64,000 nt of DNA. Origin: Defluviimonas aquaemixtae. Lineage in GTDB: Bacteria; Pseudomonadota; Alphaproteobacteria; Rhodobacterales; Rhodobacteraceae. The notes beneath the pieces were generated by a model. The model worked only from the letters and a program-made list of their open reading frames with translations, was not told where the DNA came from and made no database searches. Location: the NCBI RefSeq assembly GCF_900302475.1, contig NZ_OMOQ01000007.1, forward strand, positions 1 to 64,000, given 5' to 3'. Position 1 is the stretch's first letter; the number at the start of each line of letters is the position of its first letter. Below are positions 46,950-56,251 of this stretch, in pieces. Position numbers and translations under genes: made by a program.

Positions 46950-48107
46950 ATGTCCGCACGCTTACTTGTAACCGCGAGTGCCGCCGCGTTAATCGCCGCA
47001 CAGCCTGTCCTGGCCGAGATGCTGACCGAGATCGGCGAGGGCGAAGGGCAGCTCGATATCGTCGCCTGGCCCGGCTACATCGAACGCGGCGAAACCGATG
47101 CGGCCTTCGACTGGGTGACCAAGTTCGAGGAAGCCTCGGGCTGCACGGTCAACGTCAAGACAGCGAACACCTCCGACGAGATGGTCGCACTCATGAACGA
47201 AGGCGGCTTCGACCTCGTCACCGCATCGGGCGACGCCTCGCTACGCCTCATCGCTGGCAAGCGGGTTCAGCCTATCAATGTCGACCTTATCCCGTCCTGG
47301 TCCACCGTCGACGACCGGCTGAAGGACGCGCCGTGGCACACCGTGGAGGGCGAGCATTTCGGCACACCCTACATGTGGGGACCGAATGTCCTCATGTACA
47401 ACTCTGAAGTATTCGGAGACACTGCGCCAAACTCCTGGAACGTCGTCTTCGAGGAAATGTCGCTTCCCGACGGCAACTCGAACAAAGGCCGGGTACAGGC
47501 CTATGACGGCCCGATCCACGTCGCCGACGCGGCGAACTACCTGATGTTTCACAAACCCGAGCTCGGCATCGCCTCGCCCTATGAGCTGAACCAGGAGCAG
47601 TACGACGCGGCGTTGAATTTGCTGCGCGGTCAGCGCGAATTGGTCAATCGCTACTGGCACGACGCCTTCATCCAGATGGACGACTTCAAGAACGAGGGCG
47701 TCGTTGCATCGGGCTCCTGGCCGTTCCAGGTGAATATCCTGCAAAGCGAGGGGCAGCCCATTGCCTCGGTAGTGCCGGAGGAAGGCGCGACGGGCTGGGC
47801 CGATACGACGATGATGCATGTCGATGCCGCGCATCCGAACTGCGCATATATGTGGATGGAGCACTCGCTTGCGTCGAACCTGCAATCCGACCTTTCGGTC
47901 TGGTTCGGGGCGAACCCGTCGGTGCCGGCGGCCTGCACTGACGGGCGGGGCATGCAGACGGCGGAGGGCTGCACGAAGAACGGTCTCGACGACTTCGAGA
48001 AGATCAAGTTCTGGACGACGCCCGTGTCCGACTGCGCCAGCCAAGGCGAATGCGTGCCCTATTACCGCTGGGTCTCGGACTACATCGGCGTGATAGGCGG
48101 CCGTTGA
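46950..48107 (+). CDS. Polyamine-type ABC transporter, periplasmic substrate-binding protein
   Basis: A 385-residue protein with a signal peptide (residues 1-22, cleavage after AAQPVLA) and a PotD/PotF-like type 2 binding fold: LDIVAWPGYIERGETDAAFD, FEEASGCTVNVKTANTSDEM, GTPYMWGPNVLMYNSEVF. Four Cys near the C-terminus (AACTDG, EGCTKN, DCASQGEC) may form disulfides. The AGGGAGTACTGGG region precedes the ATG. It leads a four-gene operon with ATPase and two permeases, the putrescine/spermidine-type arrangement. The exact ligand is not evident. Confidence 0.92.
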   Translation: MSARLLVTASAAALIAAQPVLAEMLTEIGEGEGQLDIVAWPGYIERGETDAAFDWVTKFEEASGCTVNVKTANTSDEMVALMNEGGFDLVTASGDASLRLIAGKRVQPINVDLIPSWSTVDDRLKDAPWHTVEGEHFGTPYMWGPNVLMYNSEVFGDTAPNSWNVVFEEMSLPDGNSNKGRVQAYDGPIHVADAANYLMFHKPELGIASPYELNQEQYDAALNLLRGQRELVNRYWHDAFIQMDDFKNEGVVASGSWPFQVNILQSEGQPIASVVPEEGATGWADTTMMHVDAAHPNCAYMWMEHSLASNLQSDLSVWFGANPSVPAACTDGRGMQTAEGCTKNGLDDFEKIKFWTTPVSDCASQGECVPYYRWVSDYIGVIGGR

Positions 48108-48133
48108 TTTCCCGCCCAACCTGATGAAACTTT

Positions 48134-48154
48134 CCCGGCGGCAGCGCCGCCGGG
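48134..48154 (+). repeat. Strong hairpin between the binding-protein and ATPase genes
   Basis: CCCGGCGGC (48134-48142) and GCCGCCGGG (48146-48154) form a perfect 9-bp stem with a three-base loop, without a T-run. Placed after the first gene of the operon, it probably stabilises the binding-protein message or partly attenuates transcription, giving more binding protein than membrane components. Confidence 0.75.
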
Positions 48155-48167
48155 GCAAAGTATCGGT

Positions 48168-49166
48168 ATGTCCATGCCTAATGCCGTCGAATTCGATCAT
48201 GTCTCGCGCCATTTCGGTGAGGTGCGGGCGGTCGACAACGTGACGATAGCGATCGAGGAAGGCGACTTCTTCGCCCTACTGGGGCCATCCGGCTCCGGCA
48301 AGACCACCTGCCTGCGGCTGATCTCGGGCTTTGAACGTCCAACGTCGGGGCATGTGCGGATCTTCGGGGAGAATTCGGAGAACCTGCCGCCCAATCGCCG
48401 CCCGGTGAACACCGTCTTTCAGGACTACGCGCTTTTTCCCCATCTCAAGGTTCGGGACAACGTCGCCTACGGGCTGATGGTTCGCGGACTCGACAAGCGC
48501 ACGCGCCACGACCGGGCGGAGGAGATGCTGTCACTGGTCAAGCTGGGCGGCTACGGCGACCGCAAGCCGGCGCAGCTCTCGGGCGGGCAGCGGCAGCGGG
48601 TCGCGCTTGCGCGCGCACTCGTGAACCGTCCCCGCGTCCTGCTGCTCGACGAACCGCTCGGCGCGTTGGACCTCAAACTTCGCGAGGCGATGCAGGACGA
48701 ACTCAAGGCGCTGCAGAAACAACTCGGCATCACTTTCGTCTTCGTGACCCATGATCAGGGCGAGGCGCTGTCGATGGCCGATCACGTCGCGGTCTTTGAC
48801 GAAGGCCGGATTGTGCAGGCGGGCAGCCCTGAAGAGATCTACCAGCGGCCACGCACGCGGTTCGTCGCCGATTTCGTGGGGTCGGCGAACGTGCTCCCGC
48901 CAACTCTCAGCGCAAGAGTAGGGGGCGAGGCGGCGTGGCATAGCCTCCGACCCGAAGCGATGGAAGTGACCGAGCCCGACTCGGGCCGGCTTGCCGGCAC
49001 AGTCGTCTCAACACGGTATATCGGGCCGGTGAAGCGGGTCACGGTGGATGTGGGCGGTGAACGCCTGACGGTCGCCGTGCCCGCGGGACGCCTAACCCCT
49101 GCCGAGGGCGCCTCGGTCGGGCTAGGCTGGGCCGCGGCGGCCTTGCACCGGATGGAGGAGGAGTGA
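48168..49166 (+). CDS. Polyamine-type ABC transporter, ATP-binding protein
   Basis: A 332-residue PotA-like ATPase. Walker A is GPSGSGKTT (residues 39-47), the signature LSGGQRQRVALARAL, Walker B RVLLLDEPLGALDLK, and the switch His in FVFVTHDQGE. A C-terminal TOBE-type domain (about 235-330) follows, as in importers for polyamines and related compounds. The stop overlaps the first permease gene by four bases. It energises import with the two permeases that follow. Confidence 0.93.
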   Translation: MSMPNAVEFDHVSRHFGEVRAVDNVTIAIEEGDFFALLGPSGSGKTTCLRLISGFERPTSGHVRIFGENSENLPPNRRPVNTVFQDYALFPHLKVRDNVAYGLMVRGLDKRTRHDRAEEMLSLVKLGGYGDRKPAQLSGGQRQRVALARALVNRPRVLLLDEPLGALDLKLREAMQDELKALQKQLGITFVFVTHDQGEALSMADHVAVFDEGRIVQAGSPEEIYQRPRTRFVADFVGSANVLPPTLSARVGGEAAWHSLRPEAMEVTEPDSGRLAGTVVSTRYIGPVKRVTVDVGGERLTVAVPAGRLTPAEGASVGLGWAAAALHRMEEE

Positions 49167-50092
49167 TGGAGGCGGCGCGCCCCGGCATTGCGCCTCGCCT
49201 CTCGGACCTCTTCTGGCGTCGACCACGGCTCTTGCTTGTTGCCCTCTTGTTGCCGCCGCTCCTGTGGCTCGGCCTGATCTATGTCGGCTCGCTCCTCGCG
49301 CTCCTGGTCCAGAGCTTTTTCTCGATCGACGAGTTCACCGGGCTGATCAGCTACGAATTTACGCTCAAGACCTATGCCGAACTGCTCAGGCCGTCGAACT
49401 TCGATATCATTCTGCGCACGACACTGATGGCGGCAGCCGTCACTGTCACCGCCGCGATCGTTGCCTTTCCCATCGCCTACTACGCCGCCCGCCACGCGCG
49501 AGGGACGATGAAGGCCCTGTTCTATCTTGGCGTCATGCTGCCGCTCTGGTCGAGCTATCTGGTGAAGGTCTATGCGTGGAAGCTGATCCTCGCCAAGGAG
49601 GGCATTCTCAACTGGGCGGTCGATGGGGTCGGGGCGAGCGCGGTGCTGAACGCGGTGTTGTCGTTGCCGGTGATCGGCGGTGGCTCGCTCTCGGTCAGCT
49701 ATATCGGCACGTTCATCGTCTTCCTCTACGTCTGGCTGCCCTACATGATCCTGCCGGTGCAAGCGTCGCTAGAACGGGTGCCGCGAAACCTATTGGAAGC
49801 GTCCGGCGATCTCGGCGCGACGTCTGGCCAGACGCTCCGCCATGTCACCTTGCCGCTCGCCCTGCCGGGAATCATCGCCGGATCGATCTTCACCTTCTCG
49901 CTGACGCTTGGCGATTACATCATCCCCCAGATCATCGGGTCGTCCCGGCTCTTCATCGGGCAAGCGGTTTACGCGCATCAGGGCACGGCCGGGAACATCC
50001 CGCTTGCCGCGGCATTCGCCGTGGTGCCGATCGTGATTATGGGATTCTACCTTTGGGCTGCGAAACGCAGGGGCGCGTTCGATGCACTCTGA
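49163..50092 (+). CDS. Polyamine-type ABC transporter permease (PotB-like)
   Basis: A 309-residue inner-membrane permease with six to seven hydrophobic segments, beginning [20 protein letters not shown]. The ATPase-coupling EAA loop is [29 protein letters not shown]. It overlaps both the ATPase gene before it and the second permease after it (by eleven bases), so the operon is tightly coupled. Confidence 0.92.
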   Translation: MMEAARPGIAPRLSDLFWRRPRLLLVALLLPPLLWLGLIYVGSLLALLVQSFFSIDEFTGLISYEFTLKTYAELLRPSNFDIILRTTLMAAAVTVTAAIVAFPIAYYAARHARGTMKALFYLGVMLPLWSSYLVKVYAWKLILAKEGILNWAVDGVGASAVLNAVLSLPVIGGGSLSVSYIGTFIVFLYVWLPYMILPVQASLERVPRNLLEASGDLGATSGQTLRHVTLPLALPGIIAGSIFTFSLTLGDYIIPQIIGSSRLFIGQAVYAHQGTAGNIPLAAAFAVVPIVIMGFYLWAAKRRGAFDAL

Positions 50093-50888
50093 TCGCGCCT
50101 CTCTCGGACTGAAGATCGCGGCCTTCGCCGGCCTCGCCTTCCTGCACTTGCCGATCCTCCTGATATTCGTTTACGCCTTCACGACTGAGGACCGTTCCTA
50201 CCAGTGGCCGCCCCCGGGGCTCACCGCGAAATGGTTCGGCGTCACCTGGAACCGGCCCGATGTCTGGGCTGCACTTGGTCTCTCGCTGAGGGTCGCGGCG
50301 GTCTCTACGCTCGTCGCGCTCGTTCTCGGCACGCTCTGCGCCGCCGCCGTCAGCCGCGCAAAATTCTTCGGGCGCGAGGCGATTTCGCTTCTGGTGATCC
50401 TGCCCATCGCGCTGCCGGGCATCATCACGGGGATCGCGCTGCGGTCAGCCTTCAATCTCGGTGAGATCCCGTTCTCGACGCTGACGATCGTGCTTGGCCA
50501 CGCGACCTTCTGCATCGTCGTCGTCTACAACAACGCGGTCGCCCGTTTCCGGCGGCTTGCGGGATCGCTCGTCGAGGCGTCGGCTGACCTTGGCGCCAAT
50601 AGTTTCCAGACCTTCCGGCACGTGATCCTGCCCAATATCTCGACAGCACTTCTGGCCGGCGGAATGCTCGCCTTCGCGCTGTCGTTCGACGAGGTAATCG
50701 TGACGACCTTCACCGCCGGACAGCAGCAGACCCTGCCGATCTGGATGCTGGAGGAACTGGTCCGCCCCCGCCAGCGACCGGTGACGAATGTCGTCGCCAT
50801 GGTCGTCGTCCTGGTAACCTTCCTGCCGATCCTTGGCGCCTACTACCTGACCCGCGGCGGCAGCGAGACCGTCGGGGGCGGCAAATGA
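50082..50888 (+). CDS. Polyamine-type ABC transporter permease (PotC-like)
   Basis: A 268-residue permease with six hydrophobic segments; the coupling loop reads [24 protein letters not shown]. The segment [20 protein letters not shown] is the PotC-type C-terminal pattern. It ends the operon. The 116 bases after it contain no clear terminator and lead into the 3' end of the convergent response-regulator gene. Confidence 0.92.
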   Translation: MHSDRASLGLKIAAFAGLAFLHLPILLIFVYAFTTEDRSYQWPPPGLTAKWFGVTWNRPDVWAALGLSLRVAAVSTLVALVLGTLCAAAVSRAKFFGREAISLLVILPIALPGIITGIALRSAFNLGEIPFSTLTIVLGHATFCIVVVYNNAVARFRRLAGSLVEASADLGANSFQTFRHVILPNISTALLAGGMLAFALSFDEVIVTTFTAGQQQTLPIWMLEELVRPRQRPVTNVVAMVVVLVTFLPILGAYYLTRGGSETVGGGK

Positions 50889-51004
50889 CTCTGCCAATGT
50901 GACGAGGGCGACATTGATGCCGAGTTCCGCAGGTCAACCGGCTGCATCAGGGGTGGGCAGGAAAAGGGCTCGGCGAACCGCTCAAGCCTCGGGGCGAATG
51001 TCAG

Positions 51005-51364
51005 CTACGCCTGCGGCTTCATCAGGTGAGCGCGGATGGACACGGTCAGCTCGGCGAAGGAAAACGGCTTTCCGACGAGCGGCGCTCCATTGTCCACGAA
51101 ACCGAGCTGATCTCGCGTGTATCCTGAAACCACGACATAGGGCACACCCTTGGTCCTCAGCCGATCCACGATGGGTTTGGCGGTTTCGCCGCCCAGATTG
51201 GCGTCAAGCACGACGCCGTCGCATGGCACCGCATCCATCATGGCTAGCGCATCTCTCAGCGTGTGCGCCATTCCGACGACCGCTCCCTCCGCCTCAACCA
51301 CTGCCTGCTCGATGTCGAGCGCAATCAAGGGCTCATCTTCCACGACGATGATGCGACAAGTCAT
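51005..51364 (-). CDS. Single-domain response regulator
   Basis: A 119-residue receiver domain without output domain. The acidic pair is at E9-D10 (VVEDEP), the phospho-acceptor is D54 in VVLDANLGG, the switch Ser is S80 in VVVSGYT and the conserved Lys is K99 in LVGKPFSF. ATG 51364 is the family start. It lies 20 bases downstream of the HWE kinase and is surely its partner or sink. Single-domain regulators paired with HWE kinases act in phosphorelays, for example in general stress or light signalling. Confidence 0.92.
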   Translation of the reverse strand: MTCRIIVVEDEPLIALDIEQAVVEAEGAVVGMAHTLRDALAMMDAVPCDGVVLDANLGGETAKPIVDRLRTKGVPYVVVSGYTRDQLGFVDNGAPLVGKPFSFAELTVSIRAHLMKPQA

Positions 51365-51384
51365 GGCCAACGGCTCCAAATCAG

Positions 51385-53532
51385 CTACGGCAATTCTGCT
51401 TCGGCACTCATCACGACCTGTGCGAGCGGCGCTGTCAAAGTCCACGACGCACCAGTCGGACCGTATACGAGCTCGACTTCTCCACCAACGGAAATCGCTG
51501 CCATCCTTTCAATGACGGTTCGGCCGAAGCCAGTCTTCTCTGGCGGCGTGACCTCGGGACCGTCATGCTCGCGCCAGCTGATGTGAAAGATCTTGTCCCC
51601 CTGGCTGGCGCCCCACCCGATCGCGACGGTACCGTCGGGAACTGAAAGTGAGCCATACTTCAGCGCGTTGGTCGACAGTTCGTGCAGTGCCATCCCGATG
51701 CCTTGCGCAGCACCGGGCGTGAGCATCAAGTCGGGTCCGGCGATCTTGACGCGGCGGCAGCGCACCTCTTGAGCGAGGTGATTGAGCTGTGATCTTATGA
51801 GGTCCTTTGCGGTGACTCCGCCCCAGTTTCCCTGCACGATCAGATCCTGCGAAGCGGAAAGCCCGAGAAGTCGCTGGGAAAATCGGTCGACGAACTCGTC
51901 CGGAGAACTGCCGCGTGCGGTCTGGCGCGCCATGGACGTAACCACCGTAAGCAGGTTCTTCGATCGGTGGTTCACCTCTCGCATGAGAAATCGAACATGC
52001 TCTTCATATCGCTGCCGCTCGGAAAGATCATAGAAGTTGCACACAACGCCCGGGCGGCCATCCGGCATCGTGATGCGCTCGATCTTCCAGTCATAGGATT
52101 CGGTTTCGCCGATGTCAGATCTGCGCTCGATGGTTCGTGGTGACCGATACGGCTCTCCAGTCGTCAGCGTGTGCCGGAACCTCCCGATTGCCTCGGTCGC
52201 GAATGGTTCGGGCCAGAGAATGCGCAGGGCGTCCGCAAAATCGTGCCCGATCAAGGGATGAACATTCGCGAAGACCTTCCGGGCACCATCGCTCACATGC
52301 GCAATGCGAAAATCGGCGTCTACCGTATAGATGCCGAATGGGGAGTGCTCCACCAGGCTTCGAAAGGTGTCGTGCGAGGATTTCAAGGCTTTCAACGCGG
52401 CGTGCCGGTCGGAAATATCGATGCCCGAGGGAATGAGGTTCACGATATCGCCGTCCTCGTTCCTGAGCGGAGCGAGCTGGAAATCGATCCATATGAGCTG
52501 TTCGCCGGCGACGCGAACCTGCACGTCGTAGCGGACAAGTTCTCCGGCAAGCGCGCGATTGCAGGCGTCCTGCAATTGCGTCTGAGTGTCGGGCGAGTAG
52601 CTCCACCAGTGGCAGTCCCAGAATTTCTTCCTGATGACGTCCTTTACTTCCAGGCCCGCCACTTCCAACGGTGCGCGGTTCACCTCGATCAGGGTTCCCT
52701 CAAGATTCAGAACGCCAACGAACGCGAAGAGATTGTCGAGCACGTCGCGCAGCCGTTGTTCCGACCGGCGCTGCTCGGTCACGTCGCGGTTGACGTTTGA
52801 AACGCCGATAATTTCGCCGGAGACGGATCGGATGGGCGCGGCGGTGATCTCAATTCTCCGCCGTTGTCCCGTCTTGGTCTGACGAACGACCTCAAAATTT
52901 CTCAACCCGTTCGAGACGATATCGGCGATGTGGTCCCCCACGCTCTTTGATGAGTCGGGCGGGAACAAGAACTCTACTGACCGACCGATTACCTCGCTGC
53001 GGTCGTATCCGTAGAGTTTCTGCGCCGCTTCGTTCCAACTGGTTATGTGCCCCTCAAGGTCGAGACCCACAACCGCGTCCGGCATCGTGGCGACGATCGC
53101 CGCAAGGTTCTTCGCGTTCTGTTCGGCGTGGGTCGCTTCGATCTCGTGGCGCTTCTCCGCCGAAACATTGCGATGCAGAACGAGCGCAAAACGGGCTCCA
53201 TCAAGATCCAAAGGTTTGGCGATGACCATGAACCAGCGCTTTTCGGATGGGCAATGACAGGGGTACTCCGCAGAAAACTCCTGTCCGCCCGCGAGAACGC
53301 GGGAAAGCCCGGCCCCTATCCGCGTCGCAAGTTCGGATCCTTCACCCGAACTGTCACGGCAAACTCGCAAGTAGTTTTCTCCGACGTAATAGGACGTCCG
53401 ATCGCCGTCGTTGGCGCAACTGAACTGTCGCCAAGCGTCGTTGACGCATCGGATCGTGCCGTCAGACGCGATGACCGCGGCGCCATCGGGCACGGCATCA
53501 ATAACTTGTTTCAGCAGGGCCGATTGCAGCAT
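51385..53532 (-). CDS. PAS-domain HWE-family sensor histidine kinase
   Basis: A 715-residue cytoplasmic kinase with no membrane segment. Four PAS modules are recognisable, near residues 10-115, 135-260, 265-385 and 390-505; NAAAQKLYGYDRSEVIGRSV-like text marks the second (WNEAAQKLYGYDRSEVIGRS). The phospho-His is H522 in REVNHRSKNLLTVV. The HWE-type catalytic domain carries ALHELSTNALKYGSLSVPDG. SD GGGAGGGG is before the ATG. Lack of a Cys in a NCRFLQ-type motif argues against a LOV photoreceptor. Confidence 0.92.
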   Translation of the reverse strand: MLQSALLKQVIDAVPDGAAVIASDGTIRCVNDAWRQFSCANDGDRTSYYVGENYLRVCRDSSGEGSELATRIGAGLSRVLAGGQEFSAEYPCHCPSEKRWFMVIAKPLDLDGARFALVLHRNVSAEKRHEIEATHAEQNAKNLAAIVATMPDAVVGLDLEGHITSWNEAAQKLYGYDRSEVIGRSVEFLFPPDSSKSVGDHIADIVSNGLRNFEVVRQTKTGQRRRIEITAAPIRSVSGEIIGVSNVNRDVTEQRRSEQRLRDVLDNLFAFVGVLNLEGTLIEVNRAPLEVAGLEVKDVIRKKFWDCHWWSYSPDTQTQLQDACNRALAGELVRYDVQVRVAGEQLIWIDFQLAPLRNEDGDIVNLIPSGIDISDRHAALKALKSSHDTFRSLVEHSPFGIYTVDADFRIAHVSDGARKVFANVHPLIGHDFADALRILWPEPFATEAIGRFRHTLTTGEPYRSPRTIERRSDIGETESYDWKIERITMPDGRPGVVCNFYDLSERQRYEEHVRFLMREVNHRSKNLLTVVTSMARQTARGSSPDEFVDRFSQRLLGLSASQDLIVQGNWGGVTAKDLIRSQLNHLAQEVRCRRVKIAGPDLMLTPGAAQGIGMALHELSTNALKYGSLSVPDGTVAIGWGASQGDKIFHISWREHDGPEVTPPEKTGFGRTVIERMAAISVGGEVELVYGPTGASWTLTAPLAQVVMSAEAELP

Positions 53533-53852
53533 TCCCCTCCCGTCAATGTCTTGGCCAGAGCCAGTCGAGCCATATCATTATGCCTTGACACGGTCGAATA
53601 GCGCCAGTCTCCTGTTTTATTGTTGTGAGATCTGGACGAGATCACCGCAACCGGGAATGAGTCGCCGGCCTCGTTGAAAAAAATTCTTGCGAATGACGCA
53701 GATGCGCGGTCAGAACAGTTTTGTGAATGCTTGGCACGATCATGAGCGTGCGATCCAGCAGGAACCGTCACACTCGCGATGCCGGACTCATCGCCGTTCT
53801 TCACAATTTCCTATGGCGGATCCGCGAGACGCTCACAGTCATTGCTGTCCTC
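53533..53852. other. Intergenic region upstream of the HWE kinase
   Basis: Contains the kinase promoter region but no recognisable gene. An AT-rich patch (GAAAAAAATTCTTGCG near 53,676) stands out. No EcfG-type promoter was seen in front of the kinase itself. Confidence 0.5.
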
Positions 53853-54131
53853 TCAATTGTCGACTGTCGGCACCACAACGTCCGGTTCGACCTCCTCCGG
53901 CTTCTGTTCTTCCGGCGTTTCCACGGATCCTTCACCCCCGTCTGCCGATGGATTAAGCACCTGCTCCACCGCTCCGCGCTCTGCGGGGGAGGGCGCTTCT
54001 TCTACTTCGTCGAACATCCAAAACAATATCGCTCCGACGCCAACGAGCACGACAAGCGCCATGCCCAGAAGCGGCCCCAGATGTCGTTGCTTCTGCCTTT
54101 CAATGTCCGTGCGAGGAGCGCTCAAGACCAT
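53853..54131 (-). CDS. Small single-pass membrane protein under a stress-type promoter
   Basis: A 92-residue protein: a basic N-terminus (SAPRTDIERQKQRHLG), one membrane helix (PLLGMALVVLVGVGAILFWM, residues about 22-41) and a very acidic Glu/Pro-rich tail. ATG at 54131 follows AAAGGGAG; a longer frame from 54167 would start inside the promoter. No family recognised. The exact EcfG-type promoter upstream suggests induction by general stress. Confidence 0.7.
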   Translation of the reverse strand: MVLSAPRTDIERQKQRHLGPLLGMALVVLVGVGAILFWMFDEVEEAPSPAERGAVEQVLNPSADGGEGSVETPEEQKPEEVEPDVVVPTVDN

Positions 54132-54166
54132 TCTCCCTTTTGTATTGATGAAGAAGTCCTCGAACA

Positions 54167-54191
54167 AACGCTAGCGAGCCGAGGTTGTTCC
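54167..54191 (-). promoter_or_regulatory. EcfG (general stress sigma factor) type promoter
   Basis: Minus strand GGAAC (54191-54187), 16-base spacer, CGTT (54170-54167). This is an exact match to the alphaproteobacterial EcfG consensus GGAAC-N16/17-CGTT, placed 35 bases before the ATG at 54131. Confidence 0.8.
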
Positions 54192-54237
54192 GATGGTTTC
54201 TGACGCCGACACGGGGCAGCGCAATTGGGGACCTGCC

Positions 54238-54263
54238 GGAACCCAGGCCACGATCGGAACATT
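54238..54263 (+). promoter_or_regulatory. EcfG-like promoter for the gene at 54295
   Basis: GGAAC (54238-54242), 17-base spacer, CATT (54260-54263): one mismatch from GGAAC-N16/17-CGTT. It is divergent from the exact site at 54167-54191 and suitably placed 31 bases before the ATG. Confidence 0.5.
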
Positions 54264-54294
54264 ATCCATCTCATCCAACCTGGGGAGATCCACC

Positions 54295-54576
54295 ATGGAT
54301 GACAGCCACGACAAGCCCGAAGTGATCGAGGGCAAGCTTATTGCCCATCGGCGCATTCTGGCGGCGCTTCTGGCAACGGTGATCGGAGATGGCCCAGCCG
54401 CGAGAGAGCGGCTTCGCAGAATGATCGCCGATGACGCGATAGCAACCGATCACGCCGAGGATCCGGGTGTTTTCCCCGACAGCGCATTTGCGATATCTTC
54501 AACGGTGGCCGAAGAATTCAGGCTGATAGCGAGAGAGGCAGCCGAGATTCAAGCTGCCGCGGGCGCCGCAGATTGA
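54295..54576 (+). CDS. Hypothetical cytoplasmic helical protein (93 aa)
   Basis: ATG 54295 follows GGGGAGATCCACC. The 93-residue product (MDDSHDKPEVIEGKLIAHRR, ILAALLATVIGDGPAARERL, AEEFRLIAREAAEIQAAAG) is mostly helical and acidic, without membrane segment or Cys. I do not recognise the family. Likely co-regulated with its divergent neighbour through EcfG-like promoters. Confidence 0.65.
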   Translation: MDDSHDKPEVIEGKLIAHRRILAALLATVIGDGPAARERLRRMIADDAIATDHAEDPGVFPDSAFAISSTVAEEFRLIAREAAEIQAAAGAAD

Positions 54577-54682
54577 CGGAATTTTTCCGCGCTCGAAGCG
54601 TACGTTTCTCGCAGCAGGCATGAAACCCCGATCGCCAACTGGTGTTGAGGTTCGCCGACACGCGGGATCGACTGGAGGAACG

Positions 54683-55441
54683 ATGCTGACCGAAAAGCAG
54701 GAAGCGCTGTGCACTGACCACGATCTGGTTTTCACCGGGATCAAAGCACTGTTCGTCAACACCTCTCTCAAGAAAGCCGCGAAAGACAGTCACACGCAGC
54801 TACTACTGAACGTGTCTGCGAAGATCATGGAAAAGAATGGCGTCGCCGTGGAGCATCTGCACCTTCTCGACCATGCCGTCCCACCGGGCGTCTATCCCGA
54901 CATGACCGAACAAGGCTGGGACAGCGACGACTGGCCGGCGCTATGGCCGAAGGTGCTGGCGGCGGACATTCTGGTCGTCGGCACCCCGATTTGGCTGGGC
55001 GAGGAGAGCAGCGTTTGCCGCATCCTGATCGAGCGTCTCTACGGCATGTCGGGGGAGTTGAACGACAAGGGCCAGTCCATTTACTACGGCAAGGCGGGTG
55101 GCTGTGTCGTCACGGGCAACGAGGACGGCATTAAGCACGTCGCCATGACTGTGCTCTACGCGCTTAGCCATCTCGGCTACACGGTGCCACCCCAGGCCGA
55201 TTGCGGCTGGATCGGCGAGGCGGGACCGGGTCCGTCATACGGCGACAAGACAGAGGACGGCGACGGCGCGGGCTTTGACAACGAGTTCACGCAACGAAAC
55301 ACGACGATCATGACGTGGAATCTGATGCATCTCGCCAAAATGCTCCGCGACAGCGGCGGCTATTCCAGTCACGGCAACGACCGCAGCGCCTGGAAGGCGG
55401 GGTGCCGATACGACTACGAGAACCCCGAGCATCGCAGGTAA
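54683..55441 (+). CDS. Flavodoxin-fold NAD(P)H-dependent oxidoreductase
   Basis: A 252-residue FMN-type reductase. The first strand and phosphate loop is ALFVNTSLKKAAKDSHTQLL, the second FMN contact GTPIWLGEESSVCRILIERL, and GGCVVTGNEDGIKHVA the third. NADPH-dependent FMN reductases of this kind detoxify quinones or supply reduced flavin. SD GGAGGAACG precedes ATG 54683. A weak EcfG-like element (GGAAT-N16-CGTA) lies about 100 bases upstream. The C-terminal 45 residues (GGYSSHGNDRSAWKAGCRYD) are a family-specific extension. Confidence 0.82.
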   Translation: MLTEKQEALCTDHDLVFTGIKALFVNTSLKKAAKDSHTQLLLNVSAKIMEKNGVAVEHLHLLDHAVPPGVYPDMTEQGWDSDDWPALWPKVLAADILVVGTPIWLGEESSVCRILIERLYGMSGELNDKGQSIYYGKAGGCVVTGNEDGIKHVAMTVLYALSHLGYTVPPQADCGWIGEAGPGPSYGDKTEDGDGAGFDNEFTQRNTTIMTWNLMHLAKMLRDSGGYSSHGNDRSAWKAGCRYDYENPEHRR

Positions 55442-55556
55442 CCCGGCGCGCAGCGGCCTGTCCGGCGCCTTGCCGATCATTGTCAGCAACTTTGCGTCGT
55501 CCGTCGTTGTTCAGATGATCGGGTTCAGCCTTAGCCTCACGCGAGAGGCTGCCTGA

Positions 55557-56006
55557 TTACGGACGTACATCGCCAAGGGGCACGGTCGAGATCGACATCT
55601 TGGCCGAGCCCTTCTGCACTTCGCGGGCGTGGGCGAGGTAGATGAGCGTGTTGTTCGTCGCATCGTAGACCCGCCGTACCACCAGTGACTTGAAGATGAT
55701 CGATCGGCCGGTCCGAAACACCTCTTCGCCGTTTTCGTCGCGGTCGATGTCGCCGACTGCGATGGGGCCGGTTTGCCCGCAGGCGATCGAGGAGTTGGAC
55801 GGGTCCTCGAACCAATTGCCCTGCTGCAGGCGGTCGATCAGCCCACGCTCGAAATAGGCGATGTGACAGGTCACGCCCTTCACGTCGGGATCCGCGACGG
55901 CCTCGATGATGATGTCGTTCCCCAGCCAGTCGACACCGACCTCTCCGATCTGTTCGGCCGGAGCCGCGGTCGCCACCAGGGCAAGTGCGAAAGCATGACG
56001 AAGCAA
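55557..56006 (-). CDS. creA: CreA family periplasmic protein
   Basis: A 149-residue secreted protein. TTG at 56006 is taken as start because GGGAGG lies at ideal distance; it gives a short signal peptide LLRHAFALALVATAAPAEQI. The mature part is characteristic of CreA: EVGVDWLGNDIIIEAVADPD, VKGVTCHIAYFERG, DPSNSSIACGQTGPI, SIIFKSLVVRRVYDATNNTL, IYLAHAREVQKGSAKMS. Two Cys probably form a disulfide. Function unknown in general. A near-EcfG promoter lies just upstream. Confidence 0.9.
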   Translation of the reverse strand: MLRHAFALALVATAAPAEQIGEVGVDWLGNDIIIEAVADPDVKGVTCHIAYFERGLIDRLQQGNWFEDPSNSSIACGQTGPIAVGDIDRDENGEEVFRTGRSIIFKSLVVRRVYDATNNTLIYLAHAREVQKGSAKMSISTVPLGDVRP

Positions 56007-56031
56007 TGTTTCCTCCCGGAATTTTCGAGCC

Positions 56032-56089
56032 AATGCTCAAGAACCGATTTCGTTCCGTTGACCGGGAACGAAATGTGCATTGACTTGTT
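56032..56089. promoter_or_regulatory. Two divergent EcfG-like promoter elements between creA and the exonuclease gene
   Basis: Leftward: GGAAC (56056-56052)-N16-CATT (56035-56032). Rightward: GGAAC (56065-56069)-N16-TGTT (56086-56089). Each differs at one base from GGAAC-N16-CGTT. The GGAAC boxes are back to back eight bases apart. Confidence 0.45.
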
Positions 56090-56251
56090 ACATTCATATC
56101 CGTGCAAATCCATTCCGGAGTTCCAAATGGAAGCCTTGCTTCTCGTGACACTCGCGTCGCTCGTCGCCCCGTCCCTCCAAGTCTACGCGCGGGGTCTTCG
56201 TGTTCCCAGCCGCCAGATCTCGGAAGGGTTTCCCTGTCAGCGCAGGACGGG

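Noticed and set aside
51385..53532. HWE kinase considered as a LOV blue-light receptor
   Set aside because: No GRNCRFLQ-type Cys motif is present in any PAS module.
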